Positions 24,055 through 37,900 of a stretch of 64,000 nucleotides of DNA are shown in pieces. The stretch covers positions 1,079,590 to 1,143,589 of the forward strand of contig QAOA01007022.1 of assembly GCA_003255065.1 (NCBI GenBank), read 5' to 3'. This DNA is from Cercis canadensis. Lineage: Eukaryota > Streptophyta > Magnoliopsida > Fabales > Fabaceae. Position numbers and translations under genes: made by a program. The notes under the pieces are model-generated. The model ran no database searches and had not been told where the DNA came from. It saw only the letters and a program-made list of their open reading frames with translations. Numbering within the stretch: position 1 is the first letter of the stretch; every line of letters begins with the position of its first letter.

Positions 24055-27009
24055 NAAAAAATATCCCATTGTACTTCTCTTTTTTATTTTTATTTTATGG
24101 AAGTTAAAATTAAAATAAAAGCTGCTTTTTTGGTTCCCTTTCGGGTATGTATCTCCATGGAAGGGACAAAATAAAATGATGAAAGCCTATGACGTCTACC
24201 TCCATTTCTGTCCAAAATGATCTTCTAAAATTTCCGAAATTTTATGAATACTGATTACCTTAGTATATGATTACTTATCATTCCAAAAAGAGTGCTATGT
24301 AATTAATAGTCTGTTTATTCCAACAATAGATGTGAGATATTTTCTAGTATCCATTCCAATATTCTCTCTGAAAAAATTGATTTTTTGAATCATAAGTCCC
24401 ATGACGGTTTACGGGTATGAGCACTAATCAAGATTATGTACTAGTCTTAATTTGTAATAATAGAAAAAAGGATCATATATTCATATGCATTATTATTATT
24501 TGGTGTAAAATGCATCAGTATCTTTAACATGAGATAGAGAAATAGGATAAAGAATATATATTTTTTCTCTTATAAAAGAAAAATAGAGTGCAAGATTTAG
24601 GTAAGAATTGGTAAAAAGGTCAAATAATAGTCACGACTCACGAGTAAAGATTGATGTTAGGTCCTTAGATAAGCATGAAGAACATAATTTCAGAGGCTTC
24701 TCACCGGTGGCATTATATGTCTTTAGATGGTAAATTCATGCTCTTCAATTCATCAACCCTATTAAAGTCAATAGTTTTGTGAGTGGTGTGTGTGCAACAT
24801 ACCATAATATAGATTGTGGAGACGGTTGAGATCCAACTTTAAGCACTTGTGATTTATTAAAAAGAAAAAGAAAAAAAGATAGCTTCACTATTATATAAAA
24901 CTACCCAATTTGAAAACATATATTCTCTAGTGATGGCCGAAAATTAATCTTGAATGTTCTTAACTAAATATTAGTTATTGCTAATTGCAAAACCTTAAAA
25001 TATACAACTTATACAATTGAAGAGAGATGTTTAGATCTGAATTTAAAAGAAAAATATTGTGTGATCATCTGAAATTAAACTTGGATATATATTTGAAAAT
25101 TGTGTAACTAGTATCATTTCCGAACATATTAATTTTTTGAATGTTCATAGCTAGTTAGGCCTTAAAATTGCCCTTTCATGAAATGCATATATAATTTGTC
25201 CTAGACTTTTCCCGTTTTGTTAAAAAATCACTTGAATGGTTGAAATTTGAGAGTGCTAAGTAAGTCACTAGTTGATGGACAACACATATATATATACAGG
25301 TCAAATTTCACCGACAATAGTTTAATTGTAATATTGTGGATGGTCCATGCATCAGAAACGGTGGGATCAAATTCCAATTCTAATTACCACGCACACCATG
25401 GACAGCGACTTGCAAGAAATCGAGTCAGCAAATAGCAAAAAAATGAATTTTCATTGAGTTCCTATATTCATTTGTGGTGGAATTGTACCCTTTAGTCCTT
25501 ATCTCACATGCATAGAGTTATCACCCATCAAAATAACAATAACGGTTTGCATGATATCCAATCAATAAACAACATCATATGAATCAACAAGATGTTGGTT
25601 AAGTGAAAGTATGCTGAGTCCCAATGTGTTATAAGTTAAAGATATTGAATTTGAATCTTTAGAGTCACATTTGTTAAGAGAAATTTTTTGATTATTATTT
25701 CTGTTTTAAACAGGAATTAGTCATATATTTAAAAAATATGAAAATACCCTAAATATAAACCATACAAACAAAAAAAAAAAACAATATCATATGAGTTGAG
25801 CATGTGGTGGTTTAAGTCTCTTTATCAAGCTTATGATAATAAAAAAAGGGTAATTAGGGAATTGGGAGAGAGAGACTTGCAAATGGGTTTTGTTGATGTG
25901 TCTATGTTTACTTAAAGCAAGGAAGCAACTTTCAATTATAAGTAATTAAGAAAAAGTACTTTGAAACGAAACTTTCTAATATGGATTATTCTACTAAAAT
26001 CCACTAAGATTATATATATAGGGTATAATATGCTGCATTCCATGTGCTCTTGTGAGAATGATTGGTAGCATGTTCTACATCACCGCCCTTACATCAAGTG
26101 GTCAACGTTGTAGACATTCAGAATATTATTAGAGTATGTCGTGCTTTGAAGGAAATGAAGATTAGTGTTTTTGTGGCACTCAAGTGATTACTAATTTATT
26201 TACTACCATTTATGCATTTTGGTTCCACCTCAACTCAACTATTTACTCCCCTACCCCAACTATGCTACTTTATGCACATTCATTAACAACACAACTTTCA
26301 CCAGACAAATGAAGAGAAACCGCTGGGATATTTGTCTTCCCCATATTCCCACTCACTATAATCCAAGAGGGTATTCTAGTAATTCCCATTTCCCTCTTAC
26401 TCCTTGGGAGCTAAAGGGTCATTACCAAAGCTAAAATAATTGAGTTAACTATATTTCTCCCATGAACATTTTATTAGTATTCGAGTTTAGTTTAGTTGGG
26501 CTTATTAAAGTTAAGATTTAGAGTATCTATTAAAACTTTTCTTTTTTATATGAGAATCTATTAAAACTTTAAACTAATAATGTAGATAAGTATGTTACTC
26601 TATTTAACTTAAGATAAGCTCTCTTTTCTACCAAAAAGAAAAAAAAAAAAAAACTAGTGATATAGATTGTTTTTACCATTCTGTATAAAGTGTGTGTGGG
26701 GTGCAAGTATAATTATTCAACAATTTTATCATAAATAAAATATTAGTTAGATTTATTTGTATTGCAACTAAATTAACTAACATTATTTATATAGTCTTTT
26801 CAATAATTTCTTATAGCTGAAAACTTCACATGCTATGACTATCTCATCTGTAGTGTATAGTATTAGTAACTAAACAGAAACTATAAAAACGCAGTCACAG
26901 AATGGTAGTTACTAGTAATTAGTAAATCTGTAAAAATGTAACTAAACAATCATAATTAACTGCTCTTTTTCCCACTTTAGAACCGCCTTGAATTCTCACT
27001 CACTTCCAC

Positions 27010-27068
27010 TATATATAGTCTGCCATCCCCCTACGTAGTCTCTCACTTTCTATCTCTCTCTCTCTGCA
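27010..27068 (+). promoter_or_regulatory. TATA box and CT-rich leader of the aspartic protease
   Basis: TATATATA at 27010-27017 lies 55 bp before the start codon, and a CT-rich stretch (about 27039-27066) fills the leader. This is a standard plant core promoter with a pyrimidine patch, putting the transcript start near 27040-27050. Confidence 0.7.
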
Positions 27069-27071
27069 ACA

Positions 27072-28514
27072 ATGGAAGGGAAAGCAAGAAATGCTCTTCT
27101 CTTCTCCATCTTTGCCGTGTTCCTTTCTCTCTCCGCCGCTTTCTCCGACCCATCTCAGTTCCAAACCCAAACTCTAGTTGTACACTCCCTCCCTCACCCG
27201 AGCACACTCTCATGGCCCGAATCCGAAGCCGTCTCCGGCGAATCCGACCCAGAATTCGCCGCCACCCTATCTGTGCAGTTACACCACATCGATGCTCTCT
27301 CATTCAACAAAACCCCAGAGCAGCTCTTCAACCTTAGGCTCCAAAGAGACGTTGCTAGAGTGAAATCCCTCACTTCCCTCGCCGCCACTGTTGCTTCTCT
27401 GAACCAGAGCCAAGCTCGCGGGTCAGCTGGGTCGGGTTTCAGCAGCTCAGTGATCTCGGGACTCGCGCAGGGTAGCGGCGAGTACTTCACGCGCTTGGGT
27501 GTAGGTACCCCTCCGAGGTACGTCTACATGGTGTTAGATACTGGAAGCGACGTCGTTTGGCTCCAGTGTGCTCCCTGCCGGAAATGCTACACTCAGGCCG
27601 ACCCGGTTTTTGATCCGACCAAATCTCGGTCATTCGCAGGAATCCCATGTGGGTCCCCACTCTGCCGCCGATTGGACTCTCCGGGATGTAACCAGAAGAA
27701 GGTTTGTCAGTACCAAGTTTCTTACGGTGACGGTTCGTTCACTTTCGGTGACTTCTCCACTGAAACGCTGACGTTTCGAAGGACCAGAGTGGCGCGAGTG
27801 GCTCTTGGCTGTGGCCACGACAATGAAGGCCTCTTCATCGGCGCTGCCGGTTTGCTCGGACTCGGCCGGGGGAAGTTATCATTTCCAACTCAAACCGGAA
27901 TCCAGTTCAACCGAAAATTCTCGTATTGCTTAGTGGACCGGTCCGCTTCCTCCAAGCCTTCATCTGTTGTGTTTGGCGACTCGGCGGTTTCTCGAACCGC
28001 CCGGTTCACTCCTCTGCTCAAAAACCCTAAGCTCGACACTTTCTACTATGTTGAACTCCTTGGGATCAGTGTAGGTGGCGCTCCAGTTCGTGGCGTTTCC
28101 GGCTCGCTCTTCCGGCTCGACCCTGCCGGAAACGGCGGCGTGATCATCGACTCCGGGACGTCCGTGACTCGTCTGACCCGCCCGGCCTACATTGCCCTGA
28201 GAGACGCATTCCGGGTCGGAGCCTCCCATCTGAAGCGGGCGCCTGAGTTTTCGCTTTTCGATACTTGCTACGACTTGTCGGGGAAAACGGAGGTGAAGGT
28301 ACCCACGGTGGTGCTGCATTTCCGAGGTGCTGACGTGTCACTTCCGGCGACGAATTACTTGATTCCGGTGGATAGCAGCGGCAGCTTCTGCTTCGCTTTC
28401 GCGGGAACTATGAGTGGGTTGTCGATAATTGGCAACATACAGCAGCAAGGGTTCCGGGTCGTATACGACTTGGCGGGCACGCGGGTCGGGTTTTCTCCGC
28501 GTGGGTGCGCGTAA
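27072..28514 (+). CDS. Secreted A1 aspartic protease, intronless (At1g01300-like, nepenthesin group)
   Basis: One exon, 480 residues. A signal peptide (1 to about 24) precedes a propeptide and a pepsin-like fold. Catalytic aspartates are Asp156 in LDTGSD and Asp360 in IDSGTS, both intact, and the flap Tyr is in VSYGDGS. The cysteine-rich insert between residues 166 and 212 (QCAPCRKC, IPCGSPLC) marks the plant nepenthesin-like class. It should act in the wall, apoplast or secretory path. The closest relative I recall is Arabidopsis At1g01300, near CYP703A2 (At1g01280), which fits its neighbour here. The gene is clearly more GC-rich than the others in the window and has no introns, normal for this subfamily. 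Many antisense frames over it reflect that composition. Confidence 0.93.
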   Translation: MEGKARNALLFSIFAVFLSLSAAFSDPSQFQTQTLVVHSLPHPSTLSWPESEAVSGESDPEFAATLSVQLHHIDALSFNKTPEQLFNLRLQRDVARVKSLTSLAATVASLNQSQARGSAGSGFSSSVISGLAQGSGEYFTRLGVGTPPRYVYMVLDTGSDVVWLQCAPCRKCYTQADPVFDPTKSRSFAGIPCGSPLCRRLDSPGCNQKKVCQYQVSYGDGSFTFGDFSTETLTFRRTRVARVALGCGHDNEGLFIGAAGLLGLGRGKLSFPTQTGIQFNRKFSYCLVDRSASSKPSSVVFGDSAVSRTARFTPLLKNPKLDTFYYVELLGISVGGAPVRGVSGSLFRLDPAGNGGVIIDSGTSVTRLTRPAYIALRDAFRVGASHLKRAPEFSLFDTCYDLSGKTEVKVPTVVLHFRGADVSLPATNYLIPVDSSGSFCFAFAGTMSGLSIIGNIQQQGFRVVYDLAGTRVGFSPRGCA

Positions 28515-31500
28515 TGATATGGTCACGCGTGAGTGGGACAACTCATTCCCTAGTTTGCTAATTATTGTATTAGCTTTTTTAAATCAATTGAAAAGAAAGT
28601 TAGATTAGAGAAGGAAGAGAATATCTCTCTTGGAATTTCAACGGGGAAGAGAAGGCAAGAAGAACAGAAAGGTTCGGAGATATGCGGATGTTTTTACCGT
28701 TCACGTGTTTTGGTTGTTGTGATAATATTAGCTAATAGCTAAATATATATAATTACTCTAATACAGGGTAATTTTCTGAATTAATCCTTCAATTATATTT
28801 ACTATTGTCTCTTGCTCTAGTGTTTTGCTTGTGTATTTAGTAGGATTGGTAATGTGCATCAGAAAAAATAAATAGAATTTTACTTTAGAAAATAAATGAG
28901 ACTAATACGATGTTATCATCTCAATGAATTATGGCCCAAAAAGAATGTGAATGAATTTTTCCCCTGCTGTAACTTCATATTATTTTAAATGAAGAGACAT
29001 TTGGATTCAACTTTAATTCGAGTATATGAAAAATTGGATGAAAGATCTTAAGTTATGTGCTTATTTGGTGAACTTTTCAGTAAAGCTATGAAAAATGTTC
29101 ACAAGTTAACCTCTTATAGTGTAAAATAAAAAATCAACGAGGAATAGGCAAAATTTTCCGTTGAGCCAGATATAATTGTTGGTGTAATAAATTAAATGAG
29201 AATTCTTATATGAACATGTCACGAAATAAAATAAAATTTATTTTATTAAATATAAAATAAAAAATATATTTAAATCTCAAATAAACTTAAAAATATTTAA
29301 AAGACCTCTTAAATAAAAAAAATCTAAAAAAATCTCTTAAATCAAATTATAAAAAATTTGAAGGGTGAAGCGCCTGTTGGTAAGATTCATCAATATATAT
29401 TTATTTATTATTTTTGTTGATAGCGTAGTTAAGATTACAGTCACACATGTCATGAGATTAAAGGTACAGAGGCAGTGTCATTTTTTCATTCATTTTGGCA
29501 CCACCGTACAGCGCATGCTATATATCTTGTACTATTTTTCTTAATAATATGTGCTTTACTGCTTTTGGCTAATTAGTAGAATTTAAAACATTTTTTAAAA
29601 CAATTCTTCAAACAATAATATAAATGCTTCTGGTTAATTTTTGGATAGTAAAAATTATATGAAATTTTTTTCAAACAAAATGTATGGCATCCCAAAATCT
29701 ATTCTGGGTATCAAAAACTAGACCAAATACTCATAGACTAAAGGAAATTTTTAGACTAGCGTGAGATAAGATATAATGTTGTTGTACGGAAAACCAGGAT
29801 TACAGCTAAAAAGACATGAAAATTCTCACAAGTGAAAGAGTTTTGAAAGGTTGCAGAAAGTTAAAGAGGGTAACGAAGAAAAGAAAAAGTTGGGTCATGG
29901 GTGGCAGGAGGATTTACTTTTTAGTTTTAGAATATTATTTCACCCCTTTTCAATCATCCATCCTATAAAGCACACAAAAAATAATTAGATCCTTCTAGCC
30001 AAAAAAAAATCCAAGGAATTTTGGGGCATTTGGTAATTGCAACATGCAATAATCATTATATTAAATTAATAAGGAGTTTTTTTTTTGTGTGAATATAATT
30101 TAAAATCAATGTATTTATTTATTATTTTCTTTTCTTTTTTTTATTTCTCTTATCTTTTTTATTAATTTTCTCTTCTTTTTACTTTAGTTGCCTGTGTATT
30201 GCATATGTCTATAATTAGTTGCAGGAGTATTGTTGTGGAACTAGACTGAAGCTAGGAATTATAAAACTTTGAATTTGTGACGTTTTTTCTATGGGTTTGT
30301 TTGGTATATAATTGAACTATAGATCCAAGGATCCATTGTCTAAATTTGGTGATTAGCGATGAGGATCTCTTACTCAAGCTAACAATAAACAGAATGAAGT
30401 AAGCAAGTTATAGTGTTTTAGTTTGGTGTGTGAATCTGCGAATTAGGGTATGATTGATAAGGTTGAAGCAGGCAAAGGCAATGCACATGCTGGGGATGGC
30501 ATAGTTCCAACGTGGGCATAAGGCACATGCCAGAAGCAGTAAGTCAAAAAACTTGCCCATCCTTACTAACACAGACAATGGTCAAATAGTTAGTAAGAGG
30601 TAGCTTAGGAAAGAGCAAAGCAATTGTCTCTTTTACATCTTGTTGGACTCTAGCTGTTAAACAAAACAATATAAAGTGGTGGAAGCACCACTCACTGCAG
30701 GCCCCTTTATTAAAAATCACAATCATGTGTCTCGTGTTACTTGAGCTTCACCCAAAAATCACTTGCTTCCTTTCCTATCTAGATCTACTTTCTGGGTCAG
30801 ATATTTTTGTGACCACAGTCATAGGTCATACAAAGAGTAATGTTACTCACAGAAGTTTTGGAATTTTCCCTATAAGTCTATGGTTTTATGATTGACCATA
30901 CAGAAAACATGCATGTGAATAGATGGACTTATATATTTAATTAATGAGGGGATAGACAAACTTGTGTCATTTTCATTATAATAAATTAAATAATATACAT
31001 TTTATTAATGAACAATATTTAAGGGACCAGAGGAACCTATATCCTCTCTTCTAGACTTGTTGTACCCATGCGATGTGCTGGCTAATATGTTCCTTCTTCT
31101 AAGTGCAAGGACCTTGGTCTTTCAATGTCTTTCTATCACAATACAAAGAATAAATAAGAGCAATATTTTTTATGTTGTTCAAAACAAATTACTGGATTTC
31201 TGTATAGTTAGTGCTAAATAATCTCTCAAGAGCAATATTAAACAGTTTGCTCGTAATGCAATTTACAACAAAATAAGAACTGGAAATAGTTCTATTGTGA
31301 CATATGCATAACGGAAAATATGCAGGAATAAGATCTACAATATTGAGAGTTGACTAATAATCAATAAGGAGCTATAGCAAGGCCAGAGTTTGCAAGAGAA
31401 ACTCATCAAGATTTTCTGATTTTATTCAAATATGCTAGAGGTATGTTAATTTTTGTAGATTTATTTAATTTTTTTACTTATTTTTTTCAGTATATAACTG

Positions 31501-31984
31501 CTTGTTCTTTTTTAATATTTATTTCTAATTTTTTTTATTATTGTATATATATTTTAACTTGCCAAGGTTTATATTATGTTTGGTTCTATTTTAATTTGAT
31601 AGACATGTCATTGATTATAATTTTAAATTTGAACATATAACTCATAAATTTTAAAAATGATCTTAATATAACTCAATTAGAAATTAGAGAACATCTAATT
31701 TATCTAGAAAAAATTAAAACATTTGAGAACGTCGAAATGGGAATTTGTTTGTTTTTTCTTTTTAAAATCAACGTTTATATTCGAGCAATTTAGAACGACA
31801 ACTCGTTTATTATCCAAATTCAAACGTGTCCATGTTGTATAATTTGTGCGACTTGCGACGTGGCTTCCCATTGACGTAGCGCGTAAACCAAATAAAAGAA
31901 AATGGGAAATTTGACCCAGTGCTATATATTTGGGGATTTTCAAAATCGAAGAGATCTCTGTGATTCAGATTAGATTTGATTGCT
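28515..31984. other. Intergenic region, no gene seen
   Basis: About 3.5 kb of AT-rich sequence. A slightly GC-richer patch lies at 30450-30830 but has no open frame or hairpin that I could assign. No tRNA, microRNA or transposon end was recognised. Confidence 0.5.
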
Positions 31985-34938
31985 ATGGAAGACGAAGCTC
32001 GTGTAGAAAGCAACAAGGTTAGGGCTTTGATAGAGAAGGCTACAAACTCAACGGCACCGGAAGTTGATCCCCGTTTGCTCAAAGCCATCAAGTCGGTGGT
32101 CCGTTATTCCGATCCGGAGCTCCGACTCGCTGCACAAACCCTTACGGATTTCATGAAGCGCGATCACTCTCAGGTTTTTCCGTATACTTGCTTTCATGGT
32201 TTATTTGGTTGAAATTGAATTGGTTCATAGTCTATCGGATTGTGTTTTTCTTCTGTTAGTGTTTGAATCATGAGGTTATGACAGGAGGAGTGCGGGTTTG
32301 GATCTCCAGTTGAAGATTGTTTGTGGTGTTTCTTTAGTTGGGTTATTTTCAATTTTGACATTTGAACTGACAAGAAAGGGGTTCATCGATTTTATTAATT
32401 TATTCTCACTGATTTAATTGTGCATAAATTTGCTTTTTGCGCCATTTTGAGTATGTAATAAGACCCATTACCCTGTATTTTCGTTGCTAAATGTACCAAA
32501 AGAACAACTGAATCTCACGTTATAGCCGTCTTATGAATCAGAACGAAAAACTTGATTTAAATGACAAATCTTCAGTGTTTTTTCTTGGTGGTATCGACAA
32601 AAATTGAAAATTTGTTTTTGTATTCATTTCTTGTGTTTTTTTTTTTTTCTCCTTCCTTTTTGCCTTGTGGAATTTCTATTTGAATGAAACTTTTTGTTCT
32701 GATTGATACTATAAGACATATATAATATGAGAAAGGGTATATCCAATATTCATTTCGCATTTACATTTTATTGCCATGACACTAGCAGTGCACGATGGAA
32801 AGTTCGCTCAATCTTAGATAATATAAAGGTTTCTGATTTAATAAGCTTTCATAGATCATATTAAAAAAAAAAAGTAAATTCATAGACATAAGAACTGAAT
32901 GTTCTATCTGCCAATCTCCATGTAATTCAGGCAGCTTGCATTCTGTTGGGTTTGCTTATGAAAGACAAATTGTTCTCGTCATTGCTGTGGTTGTTGCAAT
33001 TTGCTTGATCAATCATTGATGAGTCAGCGGATTGGAATCACAGATATTGATAAAACTTAGCTCACACTTTTTGGCTCTCTTCATATCACCATTCTTATAG
33101 TTGTCTATATAGAATATTTTCATATTTCAGATATCATCTTGGATGTAGAAGCACAGGTTCATGACCTCGACTATATGTTGCAGGTTAGGTACCTCACCCT
33201 TCTAATAATTGATGAACTCTTCATGCGATCAAAGCTTTTTAGAACTCTAGTTGTTGAGAACTTGGACCAGTTACTGAGTTTGAGTATTGGGTTCAGACGG
33301 AATCTGCCCCTCCCTGCTCCACCAGCTGTTGCAACTATTTTACGTTCAAAGGCCATTGAGTTCTTGGAAAAGTGGAATGTGTCATTTGGGGTTTATTACA
33401 GACAAATCAGATTAGGGTATGATTACCTAAAGAATACCCTTAGGCTTCAATTTCCTAATATACAGGCTAATGCAGCACGTATTCAGCAAGAGAGAAGGGA
33501 AAGGGAGAGAAGGTCAAAAGAGATTTTATTGAACAAGTATGAATATTTGAAAGAGAATTTATCGTCAATAAAGGGGGAAATAGAGTTGACAGTGGAAGAA
33601 ATTGGAGAGTGTTTGGACATTTTGCACTCAAAAGATGAGTTAATGTCAGATGATATCTTAGATGATGAAGAACTTGAAGAGTTCCGTTCTTCTGAACTGC
33701 AGCAGCTTCGGCTTGATGCATTGAAAGAAGGGGAAAAAGTTCATGAGAACAGTGATAACAAGGTGGTTTTTGATGCATTGAGGGAGCTTTACAGGCTTTT
33801 AGTGACAAAGCATTTGGTCTCTATCCAAGAATGGATTTCTGTTCTTATAAGAATTGAAGTGGCAGACAATACATTCAGAGATTCTACTCTGAAGGAGTTC
33901 ATAGATATCCGAAATCATCTAAAATCAGTTAAAAAGAAATGTGAAGAGGCAGGTTGTTCACTTACAAACAAATCCAAACATGATGAGGAAGAAGATTTTT
34001 GGGAGGAAGGTAATGCTGTATCAATTGAAATGACAACATCTACTGCACCCAATAACAACAATGGAAATCTTGATATGGCATCAACTTCCCATAAAGTGAA
34101 TGATCCAACATATGGTTCAAGCTGTAAAAAGTCTATTGGCTCAGCTCATGGAGGTAATGAAGTTGAATCCAACTCTCCAAGGAGTAAACTTTTAACTGAA
34201 GCTCCTGTGGTAAAATGGGGTACTCACTTGGATGATTGGGGTTCAAACAGGGTTTTTATGGCTAACCAACGTGGTTTGGAGCTTGATAATCACTGGGGTA
34301 GGGTGGACAATGATGCAGTTATTCCATCAGATAAGATTGCTGAACTGAATGTTCAGGCAACTGTTTATGAAGAAAAGAAAATAGAGATCCAACCATGCCG
34401 TGCTCCTTTAAGAAATGGTGGACTCTGTCAGAGAAGAGACTTGAGAGTTTGCCCGTTTCATGGACCTATTGTACCTCGAGATGATGAAGGAAAGCCACTC
34501 AATCAGACTCCTTCAGAAGACAATATGAATATTGACTTGGGGACTGATCTAGTAGAGCAGTTGGCAAAACAAGCAGTGAAGAATACTCGTGAGAAAGATA
34601 AAGAGGTGGCCAGAAAGAGACAAATTGATAAACAGGCATTGAACCGTGCAAAACTTGCCAAAATTCGGGAACACAATGAAGCAGTTTTACGAGATGCTGC
34701 TTTGGCTTCAACTTCAAGATCTGCAACTCTTGGAGAAGATACAGAGGTAACTGATGCAGAAAAACGATCTAGCAGAGACAAGAAGCAAAATCTTGCATCC
34801 ATGTTGCGAAAGAAAGTAACATCAAAAGATAGAATAGCGCAGAAGCTTTTAAATTCACGGGCTACTGATGCTACAATTAGACAGCATGTATCAAGCCAGG
34901 AAGCAAAATACAGAGAAGCCTTCCCAAATCAATGGTAG
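31985..34938 (+). CDS. UVSSA: UV-stimulated scaffold protein A (UVSSA) homologue
   Basis: Two exons, 31985-32173 and 33184-34938 (intron 1010 bp), give 647 residues. The N-terminal half is the VHS/ENTH-like helical domain, including RYLTLLIIDELFMRSKLFR at the exon 2 start. A charged linker follows, and a C-terminal zinc motif has Cys468, Cys478, Cys486 and His489 (CPFHGPIVPRDDEGKP), the UVSSA signature. In animals UVSSA binds stalled RNA polymerase II and TFIIH and brings in USP7 during transcription-coupled repair; the plant role is inferred. A frame reaching upstream of 33184 is not used, because an AG at 33130 would break phase with exon 1. Arabidopsis At3g61800 is the relative I recall, next to SINAT3 as here. 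Confidence 0.93.
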
Positions 34939-37900
34939 ACTGTTGTCAGGCTGTCAGCTTTGTTGAACTTGTCAGATTATTTTTGGGCAAACATTGGATG
35001 ATTACATTTATTCATGGATAGACAGAGTCAACTGCCTTTTGGGTAAATAAAGCCTTGGCCGTTGGCATCACGGCTGATTAGTTGAACTGAAGAAAGCTAC
35101 TCATTTAGTATCTGCTTTTTTGAATATTTGTTCCTTCTGAGTCATAGACACATGAGGATTACAAACGATTTTTTGCCATTTTCTGTAGTTTTTTTCTTAA
35201 TAACTTTTTCTGTAAAATCATTGTTGTATATGATAGATGCTTGGTGACTACAAGTTCCTAGTGATATTAGGTTACAATTTTGTTCTTGAGATCACATTTT
35301 GCTTTCCTAAACTCGGTTAATCTCAACTGCTTTGTAACAAGACAGGAGGCTAGTGTTAAGCATTAAATGGCTTTTGTCAATTGTAAGTCTTCACTTATTC
35401 TTACTATTTGAAAACCAATTATTAGCAGACTAAACTCGGATAGAAACTCTCAAAATCTCATTATGATCATTGGCATTGGGTTTTCTTTGCATTCAATTGC
35501 TGAGTAAATGAAAACGTGGTTGTGGTACATACCCAAAGGGTCCAGATCCATGAGGTGAGAAACCCAGAAAGGAAAGTCAAGTTGAAAAAGTCAAGTGTGA
35601 TGTTTTGGCAGCCTGCAAAGAATCATAATAAATGGCTTCCAGTACCATTAAAGAAGAGCACCTCACCTTCACCAGTCCTTGCCGGTGGTGGTGGACCTTA
35701 TGAATTAATTATTGCTTTTATCTTTACTTAGACATACATTATCACCCTGAATGGAAATTTTGGAGCTTACTCCATTGTCTTAATTACTTCGACTTAAATC
35801 TACAATCTTTGTACTCATAAATTGCTATCAATTTTTATGTGACTAATCAAAATTCAGTGGTTTTACTTGGAACTTTTCTTTTCGTTAAATATAGATTTTG
35901 TCCCGTTATAATTTGTGATTTTGTTTGGTTCATTAAAAGCTATACAATACAGAATAACTTATTTTTTAAATTCTCGTCTCATTCGGTTCCCATAAAATTT
36001 AAGCACAAAACTTGCATAATAGACTATAAAATATTTAACCGTTAGTGTTGATTCCATTAAGGAAATGGATTTGTCTTTATTTGAACTTTTCTATAAATTT
36101 TGGAAGGGAAGAGGATGGTGGAGCAGAGTTGCCTGGAACTAGAAAAGGTAATATTCCTTTGGCCTCATTCTTTTGGCACCAAACTGAACTAAACTTTAGC
36201 TGTCGATATCTTTTGTATGGTTATTACTTGGGGCTCACTTGATAATGAGATGGAGTTACTTTCGGTAGTGCATTACATGGTAAGCTAGTCCTTGAATTAA
36301 CATTATCTAACTTTTGTGGAATCTTTGGGCGTGGTGATTTTGGCTTCAAGTAACGTTGATTCCAAGTCATATCTGATGCCAATATTTTGTCGCACACCTC
36401 GTTTTAGATTTGGATGATTAGCACATGAAGCACAAGAGCTCCCATGATAAAGTTGTGAATGAAAACTACTTATGGCAAAGTTCTCATGCTCATGTTAAAT
36501 AAATCTTAAAGCCTTTTAGAAAGAATTAAATTTTTTTTTTTCACTCAAACAGTTTTGCTGATATAAAGGTAAAAGCTGTTTACATACATGATAAAAAGTT
36601 GATAGGTATTATTTACTATGTGTGTATCTTACAAGAGGTTCTATTTTTTTAACCTTTATCCCATGATGTATCAACATAAAAAAAAGAGGACACAAGACAA
36701 ATACCAAAGGAAATTGCATGTTAATAAACTTGTGAACTGACGTCTATAAATTATAAATAACAAAGTGATAAGGATATCATTATTATTTATTTATGATCTC
36801 ATTTCCAAGTCTAAGCCTTGGAGTAGAAGTAGAAATAATTTTTTTTTTTTGTTATAAGGGAGCACAATACACTGAGAAAAAAAGAGAAAAATATATGATA
36901 AAAATAGAACCTATATTAAACCCACAAGTCATTAGCAATAAAAATAATTTTCTAGATATTTTCCAAAGACTATATGTTAAATAATTTCTTAAAAATCAAT
37001 ATCTCTATGGATGTCTTATTACTTCCCTTAAATTATGTAACATGACCAAGTCCCACCACAAAATATAATAAACATAAATAAATGTAACTGTCTTTTTTGG
37101 TCTCCAACTGCTCAAAGAAAATGCCACTAATGTTGTCTAATCATGATTAATAGTGGCTCTATAATGTGCACCAAGGCTCCCCCAAAACTAAGGGCCATCA
37201 AATTGACATGTTGCATCCTTTCTCTGGTCCAGATCATGAGACCACAATATCTCCTCCAAATGGTGGAGTGTAAAATACTATCACTGACCACAACTACTTA
37301 GCAATAGCATATTGGGGTTAAGTGATTCCCTTAATTTTTTTTTGTACATTGATTCCCTTTATAAATTATAGTACATAAATTATACAAGATCTGAATTAGT
37401 ACAAGAATTTAGAGGGGACACTAAACTCAGATTTTGTAACAAAATTTTTCTACAGATTATTTCCTTAATTCTATCAATATAAGCTTCCAGGCTTCCAGCC
37501 TTGCCTTCACCAATCATAGTGGTAAAAGCTCGCTTATTTACCTGACCCACAATAAATCACTGCTTTTCCTTTGGAGGCTGAACCTCTTAGTCACTCTTCT
37601 TTCCTTTCTTCTGCGTTCAACATTCTACCTGAATCTTTTTTATTTGCTTTCCCTTCTTCTCACAGCTCACTCTATCTTTTTCTGAAGAAATCGTGAAACC
37701 CAGTTTGATGTTGATCGAAGGGCTCTTTCAATTTGGAAGCTGATATTCTTTCGCTCTCTGTGTTTGAGAATCAGGGAAGAAAAGCATCCTATTTGGGGGC
37801 TGTTTTTTCAATCATACAAATTCGAAAAATCCTTCCTTTTTTTTTTTTTTTTTTTTNTCCTTCTTTTTTTTTTTTTTTTTTTACTTTCTTCGTTGCCTTC

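Larger units (their letters stand above)
19119..27071. other. 8-kb gene-poor region with DNA-transposon remnants
   Basis: No gene is supported between the small protein and the aspartic protease. The region is very AT-rich and contains a foldback element (about 19640-20125), a diverged direct repeat (20.6 and 21.1 kb), a hAT element (22435-23272) and single Ns at 19915 and 24054. Short frames, for example at 21532-21795 and 26219-26434, have no family features. Confidence 0.6.

Noticed and set aside
25590-25690. Second tRNA-like SINE
   Set aside because: Box B-like ttgaatttgaatct is present but no convincing box A at the right spacing.
27043-28541. Several antisense and shifted frames over the aspartic protease
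   Set aside because: Shadow frames caused by the GC-rich coding sequence.
30450-30830. GC-richer patch as a microRNA gene
   Set aside because: Only a 7-bp stem (agtggtg/caccact) is seen and no known mature microRNA sequence.
35516-35731. 71-codon frame downstream of UVSSA
   Set aside because: Starts on GTG with no in-frame ATG and shows no known motif.
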